From: Camarhynchus parvulus
Taxonomy: Eukaryota; Chordata; Aves; Passeriformes; Thraupidae
Reading direction: 5' to 3'
Assembly (NCBI RefSeq): GCF_901933205.1
Contig: NC_044585.1
Span: forward strand, 1,116,001 to 1,180,000
DNA: 64,000 nt
Shown: in pieces, positions 35,635-46,497 of the stretch
Numbering within the stretch: position 1 is the first letter of the stretch
How the letters are laid out: every line of letters begins with the position of its first letter
Position numbers and translations under genes: made by a program
The notes under the pieces: generated by a model
The model's input: only the letters and a program-made list of their open reading frames with translations
Database searches by the model: none
Told to the model about the DNA's origin: nothing

Positions 35635-36192
35635 CGGGGGAGGGATGGGGAGGGATGGGATGGGATGGGATGGGATGGGATGGGATGGGATGGGATGGGA
35701 TGGGATGGGATGGGATGGGATGGGATGGGATGGGATGGGATGGGGGGATGGATGGGAAGGGATGGGGGGAGGGATGGGGAGGGATGGGAGGGATGGGGAG
35801 GGTGGGAGGGATGGGAGGGATGGGGAGGGATGGGAGGGGGAGGGATGGGGAGGGATGGGAGGATGGATGGATGGGAGGGATGGGGAGGGATGGGAGGGAT
35901 GGGAGGGATGGGGAGGGATGGGGGATAGATGGGGAGGGATGGGAGGGATGGGTGGGAGGGATGGGGAGGGATGGGAGAGATGGGAGGGATAGGGAGGGAT
36001 GGGAGGGATGGGATGGGATGGGATGGATGGGATGGATGGGGAGGGATGGGGAGGGATGGGGAGGGATGGGAGGGATGGGTGGGAGGGATGGGGAGGGATG
36101 GGAGGGATGGGAGGGATGGGGAGGGATGGAGAAGGAGGAGAGGGTTGTAGAAGGAGGGGAGGGATGGGGAGGAGTGGGAGGGATAGGAAAGA
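35635..36192. repeat. (GGGAT)n microsatellite grading into GGGAGGGATGGGGA minisatellite
   Basis: The first 100 bp (about 35654-35742) is a nearly pure GGGAT pentamer. The remaining 450 bp is a degenerate mixture of GGGAGGGAT and GGGGAGGGAT units. Nearly every 5-9 bp there is a GGG or GGGG run, giving dozens of overlapping G-quadruplex motifs. The 367-codon plus frame over 35445-36548 is a repeat artefact. Confidence 0.96.
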
Positions 36193-36509
36193 TGGGCCCA
36201 GGGACGTGTCAGGAGGAAGAGGAAGCAGCAGCCAGGAGATGTCTGACGGTTTGGAGACCACGAGCAGCTCTGGCCATGGAGGGCTCTGGGGTGGAGGTGA
36301 ATGCTTGGGCTGTTCCCTGTGGGGTCCAGGGGGGCTGCAGCATCCCAGGGATACCAGTCCTGCCAGCACCAGGTGTCCCTAACCCTGGGCCAGCCCCGTG
36401 GGGGTCACTGGTTTTACCTGAGCTCTGCACTCGCTCTCCCTGTACAGAACAAGGTAGAAAATGCTCCATTTTATCCAGGATTTTCAGTTTTGCCTGTTTC
36501 AGTCTCCAC

Positions 36510-36682
36510 TCAGAATCATGGAATGGTTTGGGTGGGAAGGGATCTTAAAGTTCACCCCATTCCCACCCCTGCCATGGCAGGGACACCTCCCACTGTCCCA
36601 GGTGCTCCCAGCCCCAGTGTCCAGCCTGGCCTTGGGCACTGCCAGGGATCCAGGGGCAGCCCCAGCTGCTCTGGGCAGCAAT
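36510..36682 (-). mobile_element. CR1 LINE 3' fragment (left arm of inverted pair)
   Basis: Antisense with a clean 3' end 'AATCATGGAATGGTTTGGGT'. It runs to 'CAGCTGCTCTGGGCAGCA', where homology stops. Confidence 0.93.
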
Positions 36683-36784
36683 TTCTGGGGCCAAGGTTGC
36701 AGGAGTGGTTTGCTGGTGAGGTCCCCTCTCCTCCTGTCCCACCAAAGCCCTGCCTGCCCCTCACCTCACCACTCCTGTGTGGGT

Positions 36785-36935
36785 GGGAAGACCCTGGCAG
36801 TGCCCAAGGCCAGGCTGGGCAGGGCTGGAGCAGCCTGGGATAGGGGAAGGTGTCCCTGCCCATGGCAGGGGTGGGATGAGAGGGGCTTTAATATCCCTTC
36901 CAACCCAAACACCTCTGCAATTCTGTGACTGCATG
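36785..36935 (+). mobile_element. CR1 LINE 3' fragment (right arm of inverted pair)
   Basis: Sense copy: 'CTGGCAGTGCCCAAGGCCAG' to 'CTTCCAACCCAAACACCTC' and 'AATTCTGTGACTGCATGAT'. With the 36.5-kb copy it forms an inverted repeat separated by about 100 bp. Confidence 0.9.
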
Positions 36936-37254
36936 ATCTTCCACTTTTCAGCAATTTATCTCTATGTATGGGTTGAGGGCACTCATCTGCTGCCAACAAT
37001 AAAGGAAAAGAGCTGTAACATTTTCTGTGCAAGGCCATCACTATTTTCCCCTGTCCCTTTTCCCACCCTTTTTCTCTCATTGCTGATCACCACCTGCACC
37101 TGCATTTTTAGGGACCAGCTCTGCACATTGTTTGGGCCCCTGCACCCTCAGACCCCTCCCAGGATTTTCTCCTGAGGGCCCAGCCCCCCCTTCCCAAGGA
37201 TAAACCTCATCCCCTAAAAATGGCAAAGGCCTTTCCTGCGTTTACCAATATTAA
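36936..37254. other. No gene seen
   Basis: Nothing supported; leads into the long open frame. Confidence 0.4.
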
Positions 37255-38274
37255 AATCAATGTTCACCGTGGGCCCTTTTGTCACATAACTCCAATTTCT
37301 GTGAAACCTCCCTGTCCCTGAGCAGCAGTTTGTGTCACCTGCCAAATCCTTGGGCTGATTTAAGGCACACCTGGCTCGGGATGGTTCAGGAGGATTTTGA
37401 CTTTCCCAGCAGCCTCCCAGGAACTTGTGGCAACTTGGCACAACTTGCTGACCTTTGGGGGATATTCCTGATCCAGGGAGGGCAATCAGAGATGTCCAAG
37501 GGCTGTAGATCAAACCAAGCAGAAAAGAGAGAGAGGCTCAATTTGGGAAAGGTTTTCCCAACCTCTTTCCAACTATGGAAATTGTTCCTGTCCCTTCTGC
37601 CCAGTGAGAATGAGGGACCCAAAAATGGGAGAGAAGCCACCCCCAGTGAAACTCCCAGCAATATTTTGAAGGAATGTCACTTAAAATCTCTCCTGTACAG
37701 GCAGGTGATAAATGGAGAGCAAGGCAATGCAGCCAGTGTGGAGAATCCAAGCTTGACCATAATATGGAATTTATGCAAAAATAAAGGAGGGGATAATAAA
37801 TGTGACATGGAAAAAATTAATTTTTCGGTTCAGGAGTTTTGCTTTAAACAAAGCACAGCTGCCCAGCCTGTGTCCAAACCAACTTTGCTGAATCCCACTC
37901 TGGAATCAGCCTACTTCAGTGTGGGATCTGGGGGGGAAGGAAGGAGATCCTGCAATCCCAGGCAGCTGGGGGTGCTTCCCAAGCATTTTCCCCACACCAG
38001 GATCCTTTGTTTGCACTTTGGCATCTCCCAGCTGCCCCTGGGATTGCAGCAGGGAAGAGCATGGACTGCAGGAACAGTTCCACAGTGGATGTTGTCACCC
38101 CAAATCATGGACTCCCCTCAAGCAAAGCCCCACTGCCCTCCCAGGGGTGGAGAAAGAGGATGGTGGAGTGGAAAACTTGGCTCAAGGGGGGGAAACACAG
38201 CTGGGGGGGTCCATGGGAAAAGATTGATGCCTTTATATATAAAAGATAGGAAATCTCTAACTCCAAGCCCATGA
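37255..38274 (+). other. Unexplained open frame, about 340 codons
   Basis: The frame is free of stops from the TAA at 37252 to 38274, and no tandem repeat explains it. The first in-frame ATG is at about 37381, leaving about 298 codons. The translation is of mixed composition, with no signal peptide, membrane segment or motif I recognise, and no clear splice sites bound it. At this base composition a chance open run this long would be rare. It could be a retrocopy, a fragment of an unknown gene or chance. I do not call it a gene. Confidence 0.25.
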
Positions 38275-39499
38275 CTTTGTTGAGGACAGTGGGAAGAAAG
38301 GAATCTACAATTAATAAACATTTTAAACTTTCCTGTGTCTTAGATGAAGGGAGAAGGTTGAAAAATTTAACAAGAAAATCTTGTTCCCAAATTTATTTGG
38401 ATATTGGCATAGAATATGCATTAAAGTTTTATTTTAATTCAATATTCCTGAAGGATAACCAGCACACCCAGGGCCTGGCTCCATCAGCTCCCTGCTCCAT
38501 TCCCAGTGTGGAGCTGCTCAGGGACACCTGGCACAGGTGACCAAAGGCTTGGGTGGCACAGCCAGGTCCTCCTGGAAACCACTGGGAAAGTGTTCCAGAG
38601 GGGTTTCCAAAGGATAAATGTGTGACTTTCCATAAAAACATTGTCTGAGGGCTCTAAGTGCTTATGGATAGTTTTAAGAAGGGCAACAATTTATGACATC
38701 AAGCCTCATCACCTGGAGAAATAATTCCCACCTCTCTGGTGCTCTCACCACCCATGGTCCATGGCCAGGAGCATGGTGACAGTGAGAGGACAGCAAAACC
38801 TGTCAGGAACTGGCCTCAAATAACCCCATGTGTGTAACAGGAGCTTTGGAGCTGTGAAACCCTGAAGGGAATGGGCACGAGGCCAAAGGGCCACGTTCCA
38901 CCCCTTGGGTTCTCCTTCACCACAGCCCAGAGAAGCAACCCAAAGCTTTGGTGGAATGTGTTTAATTCCAGCCATTCCTGATGTGGGGGTGGCCAGTTCC
39001 AGAGGGCCAGGAAGCACTGAGGCCTCACCCTTGAGCTTCAGCCCAGTTTGAGTTATTGAAGCAGCCACAACACCTAAAACTTGCACCAGCCTTGGCCTGA
39101 GGCCACATCTGAGCCCCGAACCTTTGAAAGACAAATCCTCTGGTAGAGGAGCAGAGGAGAGAGTGTGGGAAAGAAAAATGAGGCCATTGCTGCAGCCAGG
39201 TCACCTTAGAAGACTTTTACAAAGCCAACAATGGAGCATGGGGGGGTTTTCCAATTTTTTTTTTTCTGGATATTTGCTTGCAGAAACTGCCAGCACCCAG
39301 GGATGTGCTGAGGCAAGCAGGAGCATTCTGTGGACAAGAGGGACAATTCCTCAAGCACAGCCATGAAAATGCCATCAGTGTTTGGGGAGTTAATTCTCAT
39401 TTGTAGCCCTTTTGTTTTCAGGATACTCACTGGAATTAAAACGCTCTGGGATCCCTGGATTCTCCACAGTGGGAGACAGCAAAGAGCCCTTCAGGCTGC
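38275..39499. other. No gene seen
   Basis: No supported exon or repeat. Confidence 0.4.
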
Positions 39500-39672
39500 T
39501 GGGGCAGGGACATCCCTGGGGGCCCCAGAGCAGCTGTGGCTGCCCCTGGATCCCTGGAAATGTCCCAGGCCAGGCTGGACAGGGCTTGGAGCAGCCTGGG
39601 ATGGTAGAGGGGCAGGGGTGAGACTGGAAGGGGTTTAAGATCCCTTCCAACCCAATTCCATAATTCTCTGGT
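39500..39672 (+). mobile_element. CR1 LINE 3' fragment
   Basis: Sense copy with 'CCTGGATCCCTGGAAATGTC', 'TGGAGCAGCCTGGGATGGT' and 'GATCCCTTCCAACCCAATTC'. It has GGAAATGTCCC where most copies here have GGCAGTGCCC, a mark of another subfamily. Confidence 0.88.
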
Positions 39673-40338
39673 TCCTGTTTTGGGGTGGGATGGGGAAGGG
39701 GACACCCCCTCTGTGCTGTTTTCTATGGACATGTGGGTTTGGGAATAAAAAAACTCAACCACAAAATTAATTTCCTCGACATGGGGGAGGAAGAGACTCC
39801 TGCATGCTCTGGACACCTGCTGGGGATTGTCCCTGAGGAAAATCAGGATTCATTTAGGGGAGAAAACAATGAGTGAAAGCAAACAGCCTGGGCTTGGATT
39901 GCACTTGAAAGTGATCCTGGCAGGATGAAGGGATTGCTGCTCCTGGGTGGGACCAGCAGGGTGGCACAGCTCACATGGCTCCCCCATCCCAGCAGCTTTA
40001 TCCAAGATATTTTGGGCAACACAGATGCAGATTCCAGCCCTTAAATCTTTCAGGCTTATCAAAGAGTTTGTTGTTGGGTTGGTTTTTTTCTCCTTCTTTT
40101 TCCCATTTTCAGCCCTGTGGATTCTCAACCACCGAGATCTTCTTATGTCTAATAAAGAGAAAAATGCTTCTCTTTCCAGCTTTGCTGCTAAAGCCAGGAT
40201 GATTATAAAGCTAAATCCTGGGCATATGGCGTGGGTGCTGCTCCTGGAAACTTCTCCTGGGTCTGGCACTGAAGGGGGAATTAACCCTTGGCAGGAAAAC
40301 AGGGAAAACAGAGCTGTCCCCAGCTCCCCGTGCCAGGG

Positions 40339-40697
40339 TGTCACTACAGGACACGACAGAACACAAGCTCACACTGCTGTTCTCAAGGTGAAGAAAAGGG
40401 AAGTTTATTTCCTGACTCCAACATTTATAGTTTTCCAAGAGTGACAGCAGATTGGAGGGTGACAGTGCCACCTCTCCAATGACACTGGACAGACCAACAG
40501 CCCATCAACTCTCTTCTCTTCTATAAAGGAATGCAAAACAATGAGTTATTTACAGAAAGTGTGTGAGAAAGTTCGTTACAAGAATGTCAACATCAGAAGG
40601 CTTAGAAAATCTTAAAAAACCAGGGCAACACCAGGGAGGGAGAAACAGCTGCCCACAAGGTCACAGGGTGGTGGGGACACACTCAGGGCTGGTGACA
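40339..40697 (-). mobile_element. Solo LTR, family H
   Basis: Outer ends are TGTCAC and GTGACA, giving a clear terminal inverted repeat. On the minus strand there is a TATAAATG box, then GGAAATAAACTTCCC with AATAAA about 25 bp later, then an R/U5-like tail ending GTCCTGTAGTGACA. Length is 359 bp. No target duplication is visible (CCAGGG on the left, TTCCTC on the right). Orientation follows from the TATA-AATAAA order. Confidence 0.8.
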
Positions 40698-41043
40698 TTC
40701 CTCCTGCAGGGAGGAATTGCCTCTGGGAGCAAATCCCCAGCACTGGGCAGGCAGTGGGAGGGAGGGGCAGAGGGACAGAGGCAGGGAAAGGTTTAGGTAA
40801 CCTGAGCTCCTGAATCCTTCCCAAATTCTGGCCCTGCCTTGCTGAGAGCTGCTGCATCCCAAAGCCATGCCAGTGTGGGGTGTTCCAGCTGCTGGGGTTC
40901 CATAAACCTGGGAAGAGAGGATGGGGCAGGGAGAAGCAGGATCTTGCAGGGAAGCCCAGAGGTGGCCAGGGCACAGCTGCCATCCCAACAAACACCCAGA
41001 GCTGGGATCACCCAAGCCCCCATCCCAAGGCACTGGGGAGATG
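40698..41043. other. No gene seen
   Basis: Unassigned sequence between two LTRs. Confidence 0.45.
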
Positions 41044-41048
41044 CTCCT

Positions 41049-41411
41049 TGTCGCAGACATCTTTTCTGAAAAATCCTTTCCTTGGGATTTTTCCTCCTGA
41101 GAAGCTGAGAGGCCTCAGGAACAAACTGTAAACATTGATTATCTGCTGCTGTGGGATGCAACAGGTGGATCTGTGATTGGCCTATGTTGGTTGTTTCTAA
41201 TTAATGGCCAATCACAGTCCGAGACACAAGCCTTTGTTATCATTCTTTCCTATGCTATTCTTAGCTAGCCTTCTGATGAAGTCCTTTCTTCTATTCTTTT
41301 AGTACAGTTTTAATGTAATATATATCATAAAATAATAAATCAGCCTTCTGAAACATGGAGTCAGATCCTCATCTCTTCCCTCAACCTGAGACCCCTGTGA
41401 ACACCGTCACA
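41049..41411 (+). mobile_element. Solo LTR, family C, copy 4 (reference-like)
   Basis: Begins TGTCGCAGACATC and ends GAACACCGTCACA, flanked by a perfect 5-bp duplication CTCCT (41044-41048 and 41412-41416). It keeps the short, unexpanded A/T block TAATATATATCATAAAATAA and the poly(A) signal AATAAATCAGCC. At 363 bp it is the best preserved member here and shows the original length of the family. Confidence 0.93.
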
Positions 41412-41555
41412 CTCCTTATTGAGCATCTCCCCAGTGCCTTGGGGATGATCCCTGGGGCTTGGGTGATCCCATTTATTCCAAAATCAGACCCCAAAAAAGA
41501 CTCAGCTGCCTCCTCCACAGATGGGGCAGAGCAGCAGGAAAACCTCAGTTCCTGC

Positions 41556-42006
41556 TGATGCCTGAGGTTTTAGATTTTATATGTTCAGATTCTATGCTGC
41601 TTTAATGTGTGCGTCTGAGCTTCATATTATGGGATGGTGAGCTGTGTGCACAGAGTAGGGAGACAAAACAATTCCTGCTCCAGCTGGACACCAAGGACAA
41701 ATGATCCAAATCTCAGCCCAAGAGCACAAACCCCGTGGGCTGGAGAGAGAAAAACAAGGATGGGACTCGATGGGCTAAAGCTGGAATGGGACAATGAACT
41801 GCAAGATACAAATGGAGCAAAATTTATAAAAGTGAGAGACCCGGGAGCGCTCGTGCATTTTGTGACCATTTTGGTTCATCTTGGGTGCAGCCCTGGCTGG
41901 GCTCTTGTGCTGCCCAAGGTGGATCCATGGGGGCCTTTAAATAAATCCCTGCTTTATTCTTTAGCTCTGTCCAGCCTCTGTTGCAGGTCAGCCTTCCCAA
42001 GGCATC
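41556..42006 (+). mobile_element. Solo LTR, family A, second copy
   Basis: Begins TGATGCCTGAGGTTTTAG and ends CCTTCCCAAGGCATC; the terminal inverted repeat TGATGCC/GGCATC is clearer than at 2.3 kb. AATAAATCCC occurs near 41940. Flanks CCTGC and CCTGG may be a mutated target duplication. Confidence 0.78.
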
Positions 42007-42474
42007 CCTGGCTCCAGGGAAGTGGCAGCCAGGGCTGGAATTCAGTGGGACAATCACACAGAGCCACCGCACCTCCAGGGAGCCAGGAAGAGCTGCAGAC
42101 CAGGAGGAGTTCACCACAAAATGCAGCTGCAGGAGGGGCCCAGCCAGGCTCAGCTCTGGCTCCTGGAGAATCCTCCCATGGGGTGGGGTAAGAACGCCAG
42201 GGTGTGGATCCACGGGATCCAGGGCATCTCCCTGCCAGGGCACTGCCAGCCTGGCAGGGCAGGGAGCACCCTCAGAGCATCCCAAAGCTGAGCCTCACAG
42301 GGCAGGTGCAGGGGAAACCCTGGCATGCTCCTGGCTGTGCTTTGGGTGTTTCTGTTTGAATACAATTCTTTTTCTGTGGGAATCCATAAAATGAGAGGAT
42401 TTTAGGAAGGTGGTAAGAGACAGGCCTCAGACACAGCAGGAATTGGGAACAGTGCTGAAGCATCAGAAAAAATA

Positions 42475-42895
42475 CGTAAGCTGTAGAGAAGATATGGGAA
42501 TAGAACAATAGAGCTGTGTATTAGTGCTTCGGAATAGCTTCCCAAGTTGCAAAAAGTTTCTCTAGCAAGGTTAAGCTCATGAATAGGGCTCTGTGCGTTG
42601 TCTCTCATAAACGGGCATTGTATTCGAAAATAAGCAAGTATTGTTTTAACCAAAGCTATGTGTGCTTACGTTGATTGGATAGAATCACTGTCAATACGCT
42701 TTTGCTCTGTGTAATTGGCTAAGAGGAGTATTTGGTACATTGTAACTTTAAGTTTCTTTGGCCTGCTGCCTGGATAGCGAGCTGCTCGCATCTCTACATG
42801 AACCAAATCATGTAATGAGACTGATGCTGAGAATAAAACAGCTCAGGACGATTTCCCATGTCCAGTTTGTGTCTGTATATAAACTGCCGACATCA
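42475..42895 (+). mobile_element. Probable solo LTR, family I
   Basis: From near TGTAGAGAAGATATGGG to GTATATAAACTGCCGACA. It has AATAAAAC at about 42833 and a U3-like left half with CCAAAGCTATGTG and GATTGGATAG motifs. The composition is A/T-rich and unlike its GC-rich neighbours, and the order resembles avian beta-like ERV LTRs. Ends and target duplication are not secured. Confidence 0.55.
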
Positions 42896-43109
42896 TTTTT
42901 CCATATTATTTCCAAGTTTTGCACTTCTCAAAGTGACCCTTTTTTCCAAAAAAAGGGCAAATTACATATGTTTTGACACCATCTCTCCCCCATTAGTTGG
43001 AATTAAGCTTCCAGGACAAGGATTTACATTGCTAAAAGGAGAAGGGGCTCTACAGACCCTTCAAAAACGCTGCGTCTCCCTAATTTAACTTGCAAAGGGA
43101 TGCTGGTCC

Positions 43110-43735
43110 CTAACGTGTCCTCTGGTGGCCCTGAGCCCTGCAGAGGGACAGCCCCAGCCCTGGGGTGGCAGCAGGAGCAGGGCAGTGCCCGTGCCCTGAG
43201 CTGGCACTGCTGGGGCACCTCCAGTGCTGGGGCAGCTCTGGGACCCTCCTGCCAGGAGAGACCTGGAGGGGCTGGAGCGTGTGCAGGGCAGGGAACGGAG
43301 CTGGGAAGGGGCTGGAGCCCCAGGAGAGGCTGAGGGAGCTGGGAAGGGGCTCAGCCTGGAGCAAAGGAGGCTCAGGGGGCCCCTTGTGGCTCTGCACAGC
43401 TCCTGCCAGGAGGGGACAGCCGGGGGGTCGGGCTGTGCTCCAGGGAACAGGGACAGGAGCAGAGGGAACGGCCTCAGGCTGGGCCAGGGTGGGCTCAGGG
43501 TGGATTTTGGGATAATTCCTTCATGGGAAGAGCTGTCCAGCCCTGGCACAGCTGCCCAGGGCAGTGGGGGAGTCCCCATCCCTGCAGGGATTTAATATCC
43601 ACATGGATGGGGCCAGGGGTCAGTGGGGAACATGGTGGTGCTCCTGTGCATAATCCAGCTGTGGTTGGATTGAAGATCTCAGAGGGTTTTTCCAACCCCC
43701 CCCAGCTCTGTGAGTCGATGATTCCATGAGGAACA
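43110..43735 (+). mobile_element. CR1 LINE 3' fragment, longest in the window
   Basis: About 600 bp in sense orientation. It includes 'CTGGGAAGGGGCTCAGCCTG', 'AGGGAACGGCCTCAGGCTG', 'CTGCCCAGGGCAGTGGGGGA' and 'TTTTTCCAACCCCCCCCAGC', then 'GTCGATGATTCCATGA'. The first of these lies in the end of the CR1 ORF2 region and the last is the standard 3' tail. The reading frame is degraded. Confidence 0.93.
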
Positions 43736-45582
43736 GCCCTGCCCCCCCTGCCCTGGTGGGTGAAGGACATTCAGCACCCCAGGCACTGATGTGGAACAGC
43801 CCCATCAGGAGTTCAGCAAGAGCTCCAAGAGGAGTTTTCCATAATTCTGTGGCTCTCACACAGGGCTTTGCCAAGGGAGAGGCCCAGGGGAGCCAGGACA
43901 GCTCTCCCTGGCCACAGACAGAGGAGTTTCCTCTGAGTGTTCCCACAAAACACCAGCCCTGAGTGCGTGGGATGAGCTTGGACACAAACTGCAGATGTGC
44001 CATGGTCCAACCCCAACCTCTCCTTGTGGGACACCTTGTGAGGGACAAGGACAAGAGCAAAGTGCAGCCCTGAGCACTTCAGAGCTGTCATGGGCTGGAG
44101 TTTCAGAGAGAAAAACCTCAGCCCAAAGTCAGCTCCACGGCTCTGCCTGCTGCAGCCATTGCTGAGGGGATGGGGGAGTGCACAGGGTCAAACACGAATT
44201 TTTGATCCCATCTCAGGAAAGGCTCTGTGTGGTCAGCTCAAGGGGCTCCCTGTCAGCATTTCCCACGTGCCTCCATAAATCAAACCCTCCTGCAGGCAGC
44301 TCAGAGCCACAGGGCTTGGTTTGGGAGCACCCTTGGCTTTGAAAAGCAGGAGGCTGCATCCACAGGAAAAACAATTTCAATAAATGCAAGCCCTGGGTTC
44401 TGGCCCTTTGGGATCCTTTGGATCTCTGCTCCCCACAGGGATTTTGCGCTCCCAACAATTTATCTCCCACAGGAGTGCTTTGAACAGGGGCCACGTTCTG
44501 TTCTGTGAGTTTTTTGAAATATTCCTTGATGATGGACAAGGGGTTTGATACATAAATGGTCCTGAGAGGTGACACAGAGAGGGCAGCAGGGAACGGTGCT
44601 GGTCCTGAGGGAACAAAATTATCGGGATATTGGCAGCCAAACTCTGTCTCCGTGGACAAGGGATCTTCCCTTGCTGTCTCTATGCTGGAATATCTCAAAA
44701 ACAAGGAGCCCTGGAGAGCTGCTCTCTCTCTCTCACAGGAATTGCTGAGACATTTGAAAATCAATTCTCTGGCTCTGGGAGGAGCTTTCAGGGAAATCTT
44801 TCACGGGTCACTTGGTAAGGAAACCTCCATTGCAAAGGTTCCAAAGGAGCCATTACCAGCTCAATAGGGAAAAAAAAAAAAAACACCTTGAGGATGGAAA
44901 CAGAGGTTGCATTCCACTTTGTAAAGGGTGGCAGCTCAGCCCAAACAGCCCAGATATTCTTTGTATCTCTTGCAATACCAGAGCTTTATCCCTGATTGCA
45001 TCTCCTTGCTGCTCCTCGGAGCCAAGTGCCCGGCACAAATCTCCTCCAGCCTCCTGTGAGGGACCATTTTCTGCAGCAAATGACCACTGAAATGTTATAA
45101 AGAGGCTGTGGAACCCCATCAGGCACCGAATAATGCAGCATTGGAGTGTCCCCTGAAAGATGACCTGAGCCAGAACACAGCTCATGGGCATCGCTCTGCT
45201 CCTGGGGCCGGGATGTGATTTAGGGCTTCACATCCTGCTTTAAAAAGTGCCAAAATTAATAATGAAACGGATGCCTTTCCCAGGCAGGGAGCAAAGCAAC
45301 CCAGTGGGCAAGGCTGCAGATTGGTTTGGGAAGAGAAATGGGGGCCCAGGGGCTGTAAAATGAAGAGGGAAGGAGAAGGAGCCGTGGCACAGCTGTGGGC
45401 AGGGAGAGGAGCTCTGCAAATCACGGATGCATCACGGAGCAGAGCCCTGAGCTCCCAGCATGGAGGGGCAGCCTTTGTCAGGGAGCAAATCCAGAGCCAA
45501 ATCAGCCAGCAGGGATGGAAACACAGCCTGGGGTGGCTCCTGCAAAACCCTGGGGGAATGGGGGTGATCTGTGGGAAACGAT
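43736..45582. other. No gene seen
   Basis: No supported exon or element. An A-run sits at 44870-44882. Confidence 0.4.
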
Positions 45583-46497
45583 CTGATCCATAGGGAGTGA
45601 TCTGATCCATGGGGAGTGGACTGATCCATGGGGAGTGGTCTGATCCATGGAAAATTATCTGACCCATGGAAATTATCTGATCTGTGGGAAATGATCTGAT
45701 TCATGGGAATTATATGATCCATTGGAGTGATCTGATCCATGGGAGTGATCTGATCCATGGGAAAGGATCTGATCCATGGAAAATTATCTGATCCATGGAA
45801 AATTATCTGATCTGTGGGAAATGATCTGATCCATGGGAATTATATGATCCATTGGAGTGATCTGATCCATGGGAAATTATCTGATCCATGGAAGGGATCT
45901 GATCCATGGGAGTGTTCTGATCTATGGTAGTGATCTGATCCATGGAAAATTATCAGATCCGTGGGAAATTATCTGATCCCTGGAAATTATCTGATCCATG
46001 GAAATTATCTGATCCATTGTGATCCATGGGTAGTGATCTGATCCATGGAATTATGTCTGTGGAATGTCATGGAAATTATCTGATCCATGGAAGGGATCTG
46101 ATTCATGGAAAAAGATCTGATCCACAGAAGCGATCTGATCCATGGAAAATTATCTGATCTGTGGGAAATGATCTGATCCATGGGGAGTGATCTGATCCAT
46201 GGAAAATTATCTGATCCATGGAAAATTATCTGATTCATGGAAATTATCTGATCCATCGAAGTGATCTGATCCATGGGATTGATCTGATCCGTGGGAAATT
46301 ATCTGATCCGTGGAAATTATCTGATCCATGGAAAATTATCTGATTCATGGAAATTATCTGATCCATTCTGATCCATGGGGAGTGATCTGATCCATGGGAA
46401 ATTATCTGATCTGTGGGAAATTATCTGATCCATGGAAATTATCTGATCCATGGAAATTATCTGATCCATGGGACTGATCTGATCCATGGGAATGCAC
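45583..46497. repeat. TCTGATCCATGG minisatellite, about 40 units
   Basis: Units of about 19-23 bp share TCTGATCCATGG followed by a variable spacer (AAATTA, GGAGTGA, AAAATTA, GGAAATGA). The units are heavily diverged and unequal in length, so this is an old array. CCATGG recurs dozens of times. Minus frames encoding Met-Asp-Gln-Ile repeats are artefacts. Confidence 0.95.

Noticed and set aside
35445..36548. 367-codon plus-strand frame rich in Gly-Trp-Asp-Gly-Met
   Set aside because: Produced by the GGGAT/GGGAGGGAT array; several frames are open at once, as expected for a pentamer repeat.
2331..42006. The two family A LTRs as ends of one provirus
   Set aside because: They are 39 kb apart with other LTRs and CR1 copies between, no gag-pol frames, and clear sequence divergence; two independent solo LTRs are simpler.
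45432..46274. Met-Asp-Gln-Ile repeat frames on the minus strand
   Set aside because: Generated by the TCTGATCCATGG minisatellite; frames break and restart with spacer length.
45583..46497. CRISPR-like array
   Set aside because: Direct repeats are diverged and spacers are only 5-10 bp; the surroundings are avian CR1 and LTR DNA, so this is a minisatellite.
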